A stretch of 64,000 bases of DNA from contig JAGGNK010006571.1 of NCBI GenBank assembly GCA_017590115.1, positions 620,001 to 684,000 on the forward strand, given 5' to 3'. Every line of letters starts with the position of its first letter. The stretch's first letter is position 1. This DNA is from Montifringilla adamsi (Eukaryota; Chordata; Aves; Passeriformes; Passeridae). The translations under genes and the position numbers were made by a program. Shown in pieces: positions 54,439 to 64,000 of this stretch. Under the pieces are notes generated by a model. The model made no database searches and was not told the origin of the DNA. It saw nothing but the letters and a program-made list of their open reading frames with translations.

Positions 54439-57400
54439 CTGAAACAAAAACATAAACATTGTGTGGGCTGTTAGGCTTGGAGTGAGAGTCTGAAGAGAAA
54501 AAAACAACTTGGAAAATGGAAAGCTCTCATTAAATGTAGTCATGTCCTCCTCTAAGGAAAGAAAGTAAACTGCTTTTAGACAGTTTCTTTTCTGTGCTGC
54601 TTTAATCAAGTCTTGCCATGCAGTGCCAGAGTGCCAATTAGTTTAGGATGAATGGCATCACAGAGAAATGAAGCCAGCTTTGAGACAAGCCATCACTGCC
54701 ATCCTTGCAGTTATGTAATGCATTTACCCAAACACAAGGGGCAAGGCAGCATTTCTTCTGCACAACAGTCCTCGTGTCTGCTCAAACACAGGGTCCCACA
54801 CACCTGTGGTCCTGCAGATGTAAATGTCTTTGTTGATGGTATTACAAGGTGTGGCCTAGATTTGTTTTCTTTTGCTAAATTGTATGTCCAGAAGTACTGA
54901 AGAGCAACAGCATTGTTTTGAAGCATCTAATATGGAAAAGTTAATGTTTGCATACTAGTGAAACAAATAATACTATTTATTAAGATCTAGAGCAAACTAG
55001 AGCAGAAATCAGCATTAGACATGACAGGCAGTTCGTTGTGGATGAGAAACATACTTTCCCTTTAACCATATTGATCAAGGAGTAAAATCAACAGCCTGTT
55101 ACAGAACTGTTGCAGCCCTGCAAGCATGCTGCAGAAAGTGCCACCTTTCAGATGAGACTATAAATTCTGAAGTCTGGATCACAGTTTGTGATCTCACAGA
55201 ATGTTTTGTTTAGTAGCCTCATACCACTGCCTTGTCATACTGCACATGAGGTTAGCCTAGCTTTTTAATTGGACTAGACATGCTCCACCTCTGCACTAAA
55301 TTCTCATACAAAATGGCTACAGATGCCCGATTCAGAAGCAGGAGTCAGCTGTCACTGTTTCTGCTCACCTCTCTCTTTTTCTCCGAGAGTCTCTGTCTTT
55401 GCCTCTCTCCCGACTCCTCCTTCGTTTACTTGGACTCCTGCTGGTGTCTCTCCTGTGTCTCGTGCACTCCGTATCCTTACTGCTTCCCCCAGACTGCCGT
55501 GAGTCCACCGAAGCTGACCGCCTGTCTTCCCTTCTGAAAAAAAACTTAAGTGATTTTAATCAGTAAAAACAGTTTCACACTCACTGTTTCCAGTACCATA
55601 CCACTGTTTCACACTACTGTTTCCAGTGACTTACTACTGATGTAAGACAGAAGACATATATTTTATTAAACCTGTCTCTCTAAGAAATACAGTATCTCCC
55701 AAAAGAGGCCCAAAGTCCATGTGCACATCTCATGTGCGTACCTCAGTACTCTATTTAATCCAATTATTTCCTATGAACACTGTTCCTTAACACCTCTGCT
55801 TGTGAAGCAGGAGGCAGTAGAAGGGGTTCACTCTGTTTTGCTTCAGATCTTTAACTCTTCAAGCATCTGCCTTAAGCTGCAACCTACAGCTGGAGAACCT
55901 TAAGTCCTGATCTGACAGAATCATAGAATTGTTAGGGCTGAAAGGGACCTCTGGAGATCTAATCCACTCCCCTTGCCAAGGCAGGGTCACCTAGAGCAGG
56001 TTATACAGGAATGTGTTCAGGTGGGTTTTGAATTTCTCTAGACAGGGAAACTCCAGGATCTCCCTGGGCAGACTGTTCTAGTGCTCTGCCATGCATTCAT
56101 CTTCATTTTAATGCTGGGTACAGAGTGTCACTTAATAGTGTGCTTCAAAAATATTCTCCTCTCAAAGACCTGCTGAAGAGGCACAAATAGGAAGCCACTA
56201 GGTCATGACTCCATGTTTACTTCAGTGACAAACATTTGGAAGGGTGTGCAGTGTTGCTTGACACAGCAAAAATATGTATAGCTAAAACACCCTCCCAATT
56301 AGCACAGCAGCATTTGCAGGGATAAGAACTGTAAAGCCTCCCCACATTTACTATGGTTTGGAAACCTTTACTCTGAGGTGTAATATATCTAGCACATGTC
56401 ATGTGGTAGGGAAGGGTAAGAAATTGTGTACTTGTATTTCCAAGTGTCCTTCTGTAACCAGCTACAACATATATATATATATATTTGGGCACAGAGGGAG
56501 CACTATTCATCCCCAGGTCCACTAGAAACTACCTGTTCAGCTGAATCACTTGCAACTAACCTACTTACCTCTGAAAGACACTTACTAATGTTTCTCCATC
56601 CTTCATGCACGCAGAGTTTCTCAAGCAAGACTTAATAGAATTAGTATAAAATAAACCATGCATATGACTCAGAAAATGTTGGTGTGTGCTATTAGAAGAA
56701 GGTGGTAAGATAAAATTACAATCTGCTTCATGCCTGAAGAAGCTGTCAGCTGTGGCATACCTTCCTGAAGACTTTGACTTCCCTCCTTCACATATCTCTG
56801 CATTATCCAACCTGTTCTCCTCCTGCCACTGATTGCTGAGTTCTTCCATATGCACACCAATCACATCCCGAATCACCTGGAGATTAAGATATGTTAAAAA
56901 CAAACATGTCATGGTAGTGCCTGAACAAGCACTAAACAAAGTGTAAACATCTCAAAAAAACTCTAACCTCACAAAAATCTCCCCCAAACCCTGTACATCA
57001 GATGTTGGAAAGTCTTATTTGCAGAAAAATCTTTCAGCATAAATTTAAATAGTACCATTTTATGATAGTGAGCTATATGTTGCTGACATTTTCACATTCA
57101 AAACTTAGCAGTTAGAAATGCTCATTATTTGTAACTTGCTGCAACAAACCAAATCCACTCCTCTATAGTTTGAAACAATAACAAAGCAGGATACAAGAAG
57201 CAGAGAAAGACACATGATTTGTCTTTGAAAAAGTATATAACTGTTTATGCTGATATATAGCAAGCACTTTTGTCCAAAAAAGCCTTTTTTTTCCCAATCT
57301 CACCTCAGTGTAGGACTTCTTTGTTATATGAACATTCTTAGCTCTGTATGACTGCCGCCGCCTTTTGTAATCTCGCATTTCAGCCAGAATTTCAAGATGG

Positions 57401-60400
57401 GACTTCGGACCTTTCTGACTATCATCTAGCAAAAAATTGGGAGTAAAACAGTCATTAGCAGGATGCTAGCACCTGCAGGTATGCAGGCCTGTACATTCAG
57501 GAACATAAAATAATCGTGCTCTGTCTCAAGTTCCTCCTGTATTTAGTATCTATGGTGAATTTATCTCAAGCTTCCTCCTCCAACCTTCTTGCTGGCTGTT
57601 TACACACAAGTAAAAAGGCACCAAGCAAACGCTGTTATGTGATCTCAGTCTCCAAACTGTGATCCACACCAGTATACAGGCTTGTGATTTGGTCAAACGC
57701 CTTCTAAGTATGAGTCATGTTTTCAAAGCCAGTATTACAGTAAGATACAGAAGGAGAACGCCAGACTCTGTTAGAAAGTTCTCTACATAGATGACAAGCA
57801 CTGTCACATCTCCTAGGCACAGCAGGGCCTGCGGGGTGACACAAATGCTTTCGCTGCACTTGGTAGTTACAAACTGGCATGACTCAACAGGGATGAGAGG
57901 TCCCAGACCAACACCAAAGTATGTTGCTCAAGAGCTCCACCTGGATGACTGTCAACCTCTCCTGTTCAGCTTTTACTCTTAAGCAATCTTTAATCTCATC
58001 ATGTCCTACAGCAAATAACTGTTCCAAGCTGCACAGCACAATGGCAACATTAAGCAACCTGGAGTCAGCTGCAGCAAAGACAGAAGATCCATCCATTGAG
58101 ATACACATAATACATGTGCCAAGGGCAGAGCACTGAGGCTTTCCAAGAAGGTAAACATCATAAAGGACACCAAACTAGCATTTTGTGATCCCAGATCTTT
58201 GTTGTAGCTTTTAGAAACAGTATGCTCTCCACAAAGAAAAAAAGCATAATCAATTCTGGTTGGCTATCAACAAAACTTATGTAACTGGACAAACTGAAAG
58301 TTCTGAGCCATAAATTCAACAACAGGTCATTCTTCAAACCTTGGGTGATTTTCGCTGCTAAATCCACGAAGAGATCACTGTCATTTTCCGTTATCTGGGA
58401 TCTGGACTTCTGTTTCTTTGTCTCCTCAACAACGTAATCGTAAAGAGCAAGGCGGTCAGCCTGGGTCAAGTCACACATGAAACGCTTGTGGTTTTGAGGA
58501 ACTTCTACGGGCAGTAATGAGTAAGATCCTGGAGGTTGGACAGAGAGCTGTTACTTGTAAAGTAGCATAACTATGCAGGAAAATACCAAGAAGCTCAACA
58601 AACAAACAATGCAGTAAATTCCCAGGCTGTTTTCATCCTTCCCCTATGTATCTGTAAGAAGTTTCAACCTTCGTAATTTGAAAAGGTAAAAACTGCTCAA
58701 AGATCCCTCTCAAGCCTCTCTAAGGCTGTAAAACCCCTCTTGATTGCTTACACAGATACAGTTTTCATATGGCATGAAGGAATTGTACTAGATTAGATCA
58801 AAATGACCTCTGTAATTTCCCATGAGTTTCAGCTCTTACTTACAAGCTAAATCAAGAGAGGGTGCAGCTCTAACTTGTGGGTTTATCTTACTCCTAAAAT
58901 GTTACATAAAGTGCTAGCTGCAAAATACCTGTTCTGCCAACAAGAATGAAAGCTTCTAGGACACTAGATAACCAAGCACTGTGTAAATCAGTCTCACTCA
59001 CACTGTCACCTTCTCTTCAGAGCTTTTACAATAGACTGACACAGGAATTTATAGCCAAAAGGACTACAAAGGCACTTTCAAAGTGCTCCAGATCGGTTCA
59101 GATTACTGACTTAAAGCTATGGAAACAAACACACTGCCTGAACACTCTTCTTTCCCATTCCCCAGTTAAAACACACATGCCTCCAAACAAATTAATCCAT
59201 TCTCAATCCATTGCAACAGCAGTTAAGTGACTTCCACAAAGATACAGGATGCAATACTCTAGGACATGGACAGCAAAAAACCATTTTAGTAAAAAACTTT
59301 CAATTTTCCAGCAACCATTCATCTGACCTCCATAATCCTGCTTCCCCCAGCACAATCCCACACATCTCCAGGCAGACAGCAAAGCAAACACATAAGAAGG
59401 GTGTATGCAACAACAGCAAACCTAGAGCTTCTCCAGATTATTCAGCTCTTAATGGAAACTGGGCAAACTTTCACATCCTACTATCATTAAAGACACCAAA
59501 GAAGAGGAAGAGAAACCACAGTAACTTTACAAACCTAAAATACAAGACTTCATCATTACTGTACTTGGAACCTAAACCAGAACTGTTCTAACATGAACAT
59601 ATTAATCTAAACACAAAAACTAGAAGTCTCTTTTTAAAATGTCCTGTTCTTACAGTGTCACAGAAGTCCATAAAAATGCACTGATAATTACATGCTTGTG
59701 ATTTTAGAAGAATTACACAACTTGTGATTGAGACAAATTTTTGTTTTCAACAATGTAGCTATGCTAATATTCTAAATATGGTTAGAATTGAAAAAAAAGA
59801 AAACAAAGAAAAACAAAAGAAAGAAAATCTCCTCCTTTGAGACAGCGAGGAAATTTACAGTGAAAAATTTACAATGAAAGGAAATTTACAATGAAAAATT
59901 ATTTTTCATTTGTTTCTGCTGCCAAAGACTTTAAATTGAACAAGTCAGTAAATCTTACAACCACAATGAAAACCACTGATCCAGTTTCAGTGTTATCCTC
60001 AGAGAAAGGCAAGCTTGCAGGGAAATCTGGGCAGTGAACACTGGCATCTAGTGGCTCACTGATGCACCTTTGCAATGAACCACTCCACAAAGGCTTCATC
60101 TGCTGCTTCTCTACTTGTATGTGGTTATGTCAAATTAATGAGTTCCCACTTCCCTTCAGAGGCAACACACCTGACATGCTCAAAACACAGTGCTCATCCC
60201 AGGACATGCCCTTTCCAAGCAACTGTCCATTAAGCCTCTATTTGCTATGCCAGAGAAACAAAGAAAACATGAAAAGCTGTCCAAGCAAGTGCTGCTGTAT
60301 TTCACTGTCAGAAGTTTCAGTGTTACTTTTCCTTCTGTCTATACATGTTTAACAAACCAAAGTCTACAGAGAGCAAGTGTTCTTTCAGGTGTTGCAGTAA

Positions 60401-62115
60401 TTTCTCAACCATACACTAAAGCTCTACAGATTCCAGAGGGAGCCCTATTTTTCTACCTGATCTAAGTCTGAACCTTTGAAGATTCCATCCTAGCCTGGTC
60501 CCCTGTGTGGTCACAAAACCCACTGAAAAATGAAACATAAAGGAATTAGTGAGCTCGGAGCAGTGACAAAGGACAACATGACATTTGCAAATGTGCCAGC
60601 ATAGTTCGTATACAACTTTTTAGTTCAGTCTTGAAACAGTCCAACACAGTAACACACATGTTGTTTGGTTTTTTCAGTCCTGAAGACAATAAGAGATATG
60701 GGCACAACAGATTCAAAGTCTCTCATCTAGTTGCCCCAAGTATAGAAAGAAATCATGTTCCAAGATATGCATGGGAAGAAATATTCAAAATAAATTAAAT
60801 TCCTCACAGCAGTTCTCAGTGGAATGAAGGAAGCAGCAAGGAGGGAGACGAGGGCAGCTCTCCACAAGCGGCTGGTGAAATCACGTCAGTATCTGTTTGC
60901 TCCTTACCTTCACTGTAGCCTGCACCTTCCTTTGCACTTTGGGCTCTAGCCTGCTTAACAATGTGAAACTGTAGATCTTTATCTGCAGGCACAGAAGAAA
61001 ATAAAATCAAACCACTTTTACTCTTTACTCCCCAGCCTCTATTATGAGACATATGATATGGTACAGAACATCATATTTCATTCATGTACAAGTGGACATT
61101 TGAACTAAAAATGTAATTTTCATTTATTACATACCTGAAATGAGGGGAGAAAATTAAGGAAAAAAATACATATTCCTGGGTTACAAGGATATGGAAAAAG
61201 AAATGTATATATGTACATTGTTCTCTGTACCACTGCTTTATCTCCAAATTCTACAAAGAGCTTCCTGACCTTCTAAGCATTCATTTTAATACACTTTCTG
61301 GATTTGATGCAAGAGTGAGGATTAAGAACACAGGAAGAAAATCCTAAGAGGACAAAACTGATCCTCCTTGGATTTTAAGATGAAAATATAAATATAAAAG
61401 CGATCTACAGAGTAAAATTACACAGTGATAGAAGCATAAAAACAGTAAAATAAGGCAAATTGCAAACCACAATTTGAGATAACTAACCTACTGATTGAAA
61501 CACTCAAGATTTTCAGGAGGTCTTGAGGAGTTTACAGCTGCCAAGGCAGCGGAGTTGTGCTACCTTGAGGACCCGGACTCCTTGGTCCCACATCTCGGTC
61601 TTCCCCCGCGATCTCCCCATAGCCCCTCATTCTCTGCACTTCCCCGGGTGTCCCTCCTCAGCCCCAGCCCGGTGTGCCGCCCGCTGCCCCGCTCACCCAT
61701 GGCGATGGTGGGAACCTTCAGGTTTTCGTAGAAAAAGCTGGAGTCGTACATCTCGGCCTGCGGGACCAAAGGGCTCGGTCAAGGCCCGGCCCGGGGCTGC
61801 CGAGCGGTGGTGGCAGCCCAGGGCAGTAGCGCCAGCCCCGCGCCCCTCTTCCCGAGCCGCGCTCCCACCTCCTCCTCGGCGGAGTATCCCATCCTGCGCA
61901 GCCGGCAGGACGCCGCGTGCCTCTCCAGCGACGCGCGGGGGACACGGTGATGGACGTCGTAGGGGCACAGCACCCACTCCACCTGCGAGGGGACACGGGT
62001 CAGCCCCGGCCCGCCGGCCCCTCCGCCCTGCCCCGCGCAGCCCCCGCCGCCTCACCGGGTCCCCGCCGAGCCACACGGCGCTGGCAGTCGCCATCGCTGC
62101 GCCGGGCGCCGCCAT
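54399..62115 (-). CDS. SNRNP48: SNRNP48, U11/U12 snRNP 48-kDa protein (nine coding exons, 313 aa)
   Basis: SNRNP48 (U11-48K) is a nuclear subunit of the U11/U12 di-snRNP of the minor spliceosome; its zinc finger binds the 5' splice site of U12-type introns. Seen here on the minus strand: nine exons with consistent phases totalling 942 nt. The CHHC finger is C26, H32, H42, C46 with spacing C-x5-H-x9-H-x3-C, within CPYDVHHRVPRASLERH. Family blocks follow: SFFYENLKVPTIAM, QFHIVKQAR, VCDLTQ-like MCDLTQADRLALYDYVVEET, NDSDLFVDLAAKI, RDYKRRRQSYRAKNVHITKK, IRDVIGVHMEELS and an RS/RE-rich tail. The C-terminus ends NHKRRK. Human SNRNP48 is 339 aa; the difference lies mainly at the N-terminus, where only 25 residues precede the first Cys, compared with more than 50 in human. 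Start chosen at the first ATG of the open frame in the CpG island; a second in-frame ATG lies 7 codons later. Confidence 0.94.
54439..55368 (-). other. SNRNP48 intron 8
   Basis: AT-rich; nothing recognised. Confidence 0.65.
55369..55533 (-). CDS. SNRNP48: SNRNP48 exon 8: RS-rich tail
   Basis: Residues 246-301. Arg/Ser/Glu-rich, with EDRRSASVDSRQSGGS and RHRRDTSRSPSKRRRSRERG. The acceptor is GTTTTTTTTCAG and the donor GTGAGC. No long ATG-initiated frame marks this exon, so it was found from the complement. Confidence 0.94.
55573..55640. repeat. Imperfect tandem duplication, about 34-bp unit, SNRNP48 intron 7
   Basis: Two copies of a unit built on GTTTCACACTCACTGTTTCC and AGTACCATACCACT, the second with small changes. 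Confidence 0.7.
55915..56105 (-). mobile_element. CR1 LINE 3' end, sense to SNRNP48 (intron 7)
   Basis: On the plus strand it opens AGAATCATAGAATTGTTAGG, GGGACCTCTGGAGATCTAAT and GGGTCACCTAGAGCAGGTTA, the reverse complement of the CR1 tail. Ends at about CTGTTCTAGTGCTCTGCC. Confidence 0.9.
56469..56484. repeat. (AT)8 microsatellite
   Basis: Uninterrupted AT dinucleotides in SNRNP48 intron 7. Confidence 0.9.
56761..56876 (-). CDS. SNRNP48: SNRNP48 exon 7
   Basis: Residues 208-246 (VIRDVIGVHMEELSNQWQEE then a polar tail ending KSKSSG). The acceptor is AATCTCCAG and the donor GTATGC. Confidence 0.94.
57304..57425 (-). CDS. SNRNP48: SNRNP48 exon 6: basic conserved block
   Basis: Residues 167-207 (DDSQKGPKSHLEILAEMRDY then KRRRQSYRAKNVHITKKSYT). 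The acceptor is TTTTTTGCTAG and the donor GTGAGA. Confidence 0.96.
58340..58528 (-). CDS. SNRNP48: SNRNP48 exon 5
   Basis: Residues 104-167, from SYSLLPVEVPQNHKRFMCDL through NDSDLFVDLAAKITQ. The acceptor is CAACCTCCAG. The donor GTTTGA is weak but is the one that keeps frame with exon 6. Confidence 0.93.
58529..60907 (-). other. SNRNP48 intron 4
   Basis: AT-rich, longest intron of this gene. An A-rich tract lies at about 59,790-59,828 and a short tandem at 59849-59900. Otherwise nothing recognised. Confidence 0.65.
59849..59900. repeat. Short tandem repeat, 17-19-bp unit, SNRNP48 intron 4
   Basis: About three imperfect copies of a GAAATTTACAATGAAAAA-like unit. Confidence 0.7.
60908..60982 (-). 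CDS. SNRNP48: SNRNP48 exon 4
   Basis: Residues 79-104 (DKDLQFHIVKQARAQSAKEG then AGYSE). The acceptor is TGTGCCTGCAG and the donor GTAAGG. Confidence 0.92.
60983..61696 (-). other. SNRNP48 intron 3
   Basis: AT-rich except for the last 150 bp next to exon 3, where the CpG island begins. No other feature. Confidence 0.7.
61697..61757 (-). CDS. SNRNP48: SNRNP48 exon 3
   Basis: Residues 59-79 (AEMYDSSFFYENLKVPTIAM). The acceptor is GTCCCGCAG and the donor GTGAGC. Confidence 0.94.
61869..61982 (-). CDS. SNRNP48: SNRNP48 exon 2: CHHC zinc finger
   Basis: Residues 21-58 (VEWVLCPYDVHHRVPRASLE then RHAASCRLRRMGYSAEEE). All four zinc ligands are in this exon. The acceptor is CCTCGCAG and the donor GTGGGA; both neighbouring introns are very short and GC-rich. 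Confidence 0.95.
62056..62115 (-). CDS. SNRNP48: SNRNP48 exon 1 (coding part), N-terminus
   Basis: Encodes MAAPGAAMATASAVWLGGDP, then donor GTGAGG. Weak resemblance to the end of the human exon 1 product. The frame is open further upstream without another ATG that I can see, so the true start is the least certain part of this gene. Confidence 0.7.
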
Positions 62116-62200
62116 CGCCGCGCGCGCGGCCCCGTGACCGCGGAGGGGCGGCCCCGCCTCAGAGCGGGCGGCAGCGGGCCCTGCAGGGCGTGCCGAGGGA

Positions 62201-64000
62201 CCTGAGTCAAGCTTTGTCTCTTATCCTTCTAAATTAGCATCCGGTAGCTGGACGATTACCATTAATCAGTTGCATTGCGAGTATCGGATGCTTGGTTAGA
62301 ATTTTAAGGAATAGGGCAGACAATCCCAAGTTGGATGGGCTGTCCGGACGAGAGCCACCAGGAGCAAAGTCGGCGGGGCTGAGCAGCAACTGGGGAATGG
62401 TAATCCCGGCAGTGGGCGATCGGGACCACCGACTCACTGGCCACATCTCACTGAGAACGGACGCCGGGCTCAGATGGAGGGCAGGACCGCGCCGCGGACG
62501 GATCGACATGAGCAGCGGGAGACACAGCCAGCAGATGGGGCTTGAGTAGCAATTAACACAAAACTTGCGTAGTTTACAACCAGTGACTGCTGCTGCCCCT
62601 GCTTGCTGAAATGTGTAAATAGCATGCAGTTCCGGCGCTCGGTGAGGCAGCCGCGTGCTGCTCACCCCCAGCTGACTGCCTGGCGCCAACGGGAACAAAC
62701 CCCGGGAATGCCGCGGTGCCGCCTGCCGGCCGGAGGCCGCAGGACACCCCCGCCGTGGCCGGCCCTGAGGGGCAGCGGGCTTTGCCCTCCCTGCGCACAG
62801 GCCTGAGTGCCCGCTGGCCTCACCGAGGGCTGCTCGCCTGGGCGCCGGCCCTGCCTGCCTGGGTGCCCCAGAGCTCCCCCTGATCGTGGCGGGGCAGGAG
62901 GAGCATCAGCCCCCCTGTCGCCATCCAGGCCCTGAGGCCCGATTCCCTCTTGGAATAGGAGGAATGTGGTGCGAGATGACAGCAGTCCCTCCAGCAGGCT
63001 CCTGCCGCAGGATCGTGAGAGGATCCCCAAGGAGCAGGATATGCAGTGCAGAACCAGGATGGATTTGTCCCCTCATGGAGCACGGGGGTGTTGCCAGTGT
63101 GGGGGGATGCTGCATGGCTGAATAGAAGCAATAGGGCTGAATCAGACTGTTAAGGCAGGATGAGGAAAGAATGACTGTCTTAAGGGATAGATTTCACCTA
63201 ATTGACGTTTGTGCTTGCCTATTTGTTGTCTCTGAAAAGCACACGACTGGATGGAAGAGTGGATCTATCAAGGCAGGGTGGGGGAGAAGCAGCATGACAG
63301 ATGCAGCTGCCAGAATGACTTTTGTACATCTGCTTTTCGTTAGCAGATTACAGCCCTTCCCTGCACAGTGAATTTGAGACTCAGCTGGGATTTTAGCCCT
63401 TTGAGAGATTTGGTGCCTCTAGTTACCTTTGCCTGGGGATCTTTGACATCACATGATACAGAATACTTGTGAAGACTTCCCAGCTGCCCGTGCATTTTCA
63501 TCCATGCTGTACTGAAGTATACTCACTAACTAGCATTAACACATTTTATCAAAAGAGTACTGCGAAAATCTGTGCAAAACTGTTTTGACCATCTCCACTG
63601 GAAAAAAAAAAAATTCAAAATTATGAAAGTCAAGTTCAACAAAGTATCCAAGCAGATTTAAGACTAAAGATTAAACAAAAAAATTGATTTTGTTTACTTA
63701 TAAATTAAATTGATAAGAATTAGGGTAGATGTTTTGTTTGGCTAAACAACAACATTTTGAATGATTCAAAATTATCTTAGGGCCTTCTTTTCCCCTATAA
63801 AACCCCAGTTCCTGTTATCGTGGAACAATCATGGCTACAGACTTTCCAGGAGCAAACTGACTGGATGGGAGAAAAAGATCATCAGCTTACAAAAGTTCAT
63901 AGCGTCACTTTTCCTTCCAGGCAAAAATCACACTTAGGTTGGCTTTCCATCAAGCAAAGAGTGGAATTGTCACAGTCTTTCATCTAAAACTCTTTCCCAG
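62201..64000. other. Upstream flank of SNRNP48, no recognised gene
   Basis: 62.2-63.1 kb is still GC-rich with many chance open frames; 63.1-64.0 kb grades into AT-rich sequence. A TATA-like CCCTATAAAACCCC lies near 63,795. No exon of a neighbouring gene and no repeat family recognised. Confidence 0.6.

Larger units (their letters stand above)
61600..62200 (-). promoter_or_regulatory. SNRNP48: CpG-island promoter and first exons of SNRNP48
   Basis: Very GC- and CpG-rich, covering exons 1-3 and the start codon. GC boxes GGGGCGG and CCCCGCC lie at about 62,143-62,158. The start-codon context CGATGGCGGC on the minus strand (62106-62117) matches the core of a YY1 site, common at housekeeping-gene starts. 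No TATA box. Transcription start not resolved. Confidence 0.8.

Noticed and set aside
61523..62137. 204-codon plus-strand open frame
   Set aside because: It lies antisense to SNRNP48 exons 1-3 in CpG-rich DNA. The product is Arg/Pro/Ala-rich with no recognisable domain, as expected from GC content alone.
62236..62292. 8-bp inverted repeat AGCATCCG / CGGATGCT
   Set aside because: Arms are too short and the spacing too long to distinguish from chance in 64 kb.
63793..63808. TATA-box-like CCCTATAAAACCCC as a promoter
   Set aside because: No start codon, splice structure or gene downstream within the window. A single motif is not enough.

Overview
This is a window of vertebrate nuclear DNA, almost certainly from a bird. 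Three intron-rich protein-coding genes with canonical splice signals occupy it, and several CR1 LINE 3' ends in both orientations plus a degenerate avian-type retroviral LTR lie in introns and spacers. There is no bacterial, phage, CRISPR or plasmid content. Nearly all long open frames are chance ORFs or extend past real exons. I assembled exons by eye from splice sites, reading frame and recalled family sequences; no database was searched.

Layout. (1) 1-40,044, plus strand: MARCHF6 (MARCH6/TEB4, the animal Doa10), an ER-membrane RING-CH ubiquitin ligase. Coding exons 2-26 are present and exon 1 lies upstream of the window. The 25 exons sum to 2,714 coding nt in one unbroken frame; if exon 1 is 19 nt as I recall for human, the protein is 910 aa, the human length. 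Introns are AT-rich. Intron 12 carries textbook U12-type (minor spliceosome) signals. (2) 40,045-44,660: spacer with CR1 copies and a 15-bp perfect hairpin. (3) 44,660-53,195, plus strand: ROPN1L, a ropporin-like R2D2-domain protein of sperm flagella and motile cilia, with a CpG-island promoter holding a near-perfect RFX X-box, a probable non-coding first exon and five coding exons (218 aa). (4) 54,174-62,115, minus strand: SNRNP48 (U11/U12-48K), nine coding exons, 313 aa, with a CHHC zinc finger near the N-terminus and an RS-rich C-terminus. It starts in a CpG island and is tail-to-tail with ROPN1L, with under 1 kb between the two poly(A) signals. (5) 62,116-64,000: GC-rich promoter flank grading into AT-rich DNA with no recognised gene.

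The genes do not form an operon or shared pathway. One functional link is notable: SNRNP48 belongs to the complex that recognises U12-type 5' splice sites, and the neighbouring MARCHF6 gene contains such an intron. As I recall, human MARCHF6/ROPN1L (5p) and SNRNP48 (6p) lie on different chromosomes, so the ROPN1L-SNRNP48 junction is a synteny boundary relative to human. I found no evidence of a wholly new biological system; the points most worth checking are the U12 intron, the X-box, the synteny junction, the divergent N-terminus of SNRNP48, the divergent C-terminus of ROPN1L, and two strong hairpins.
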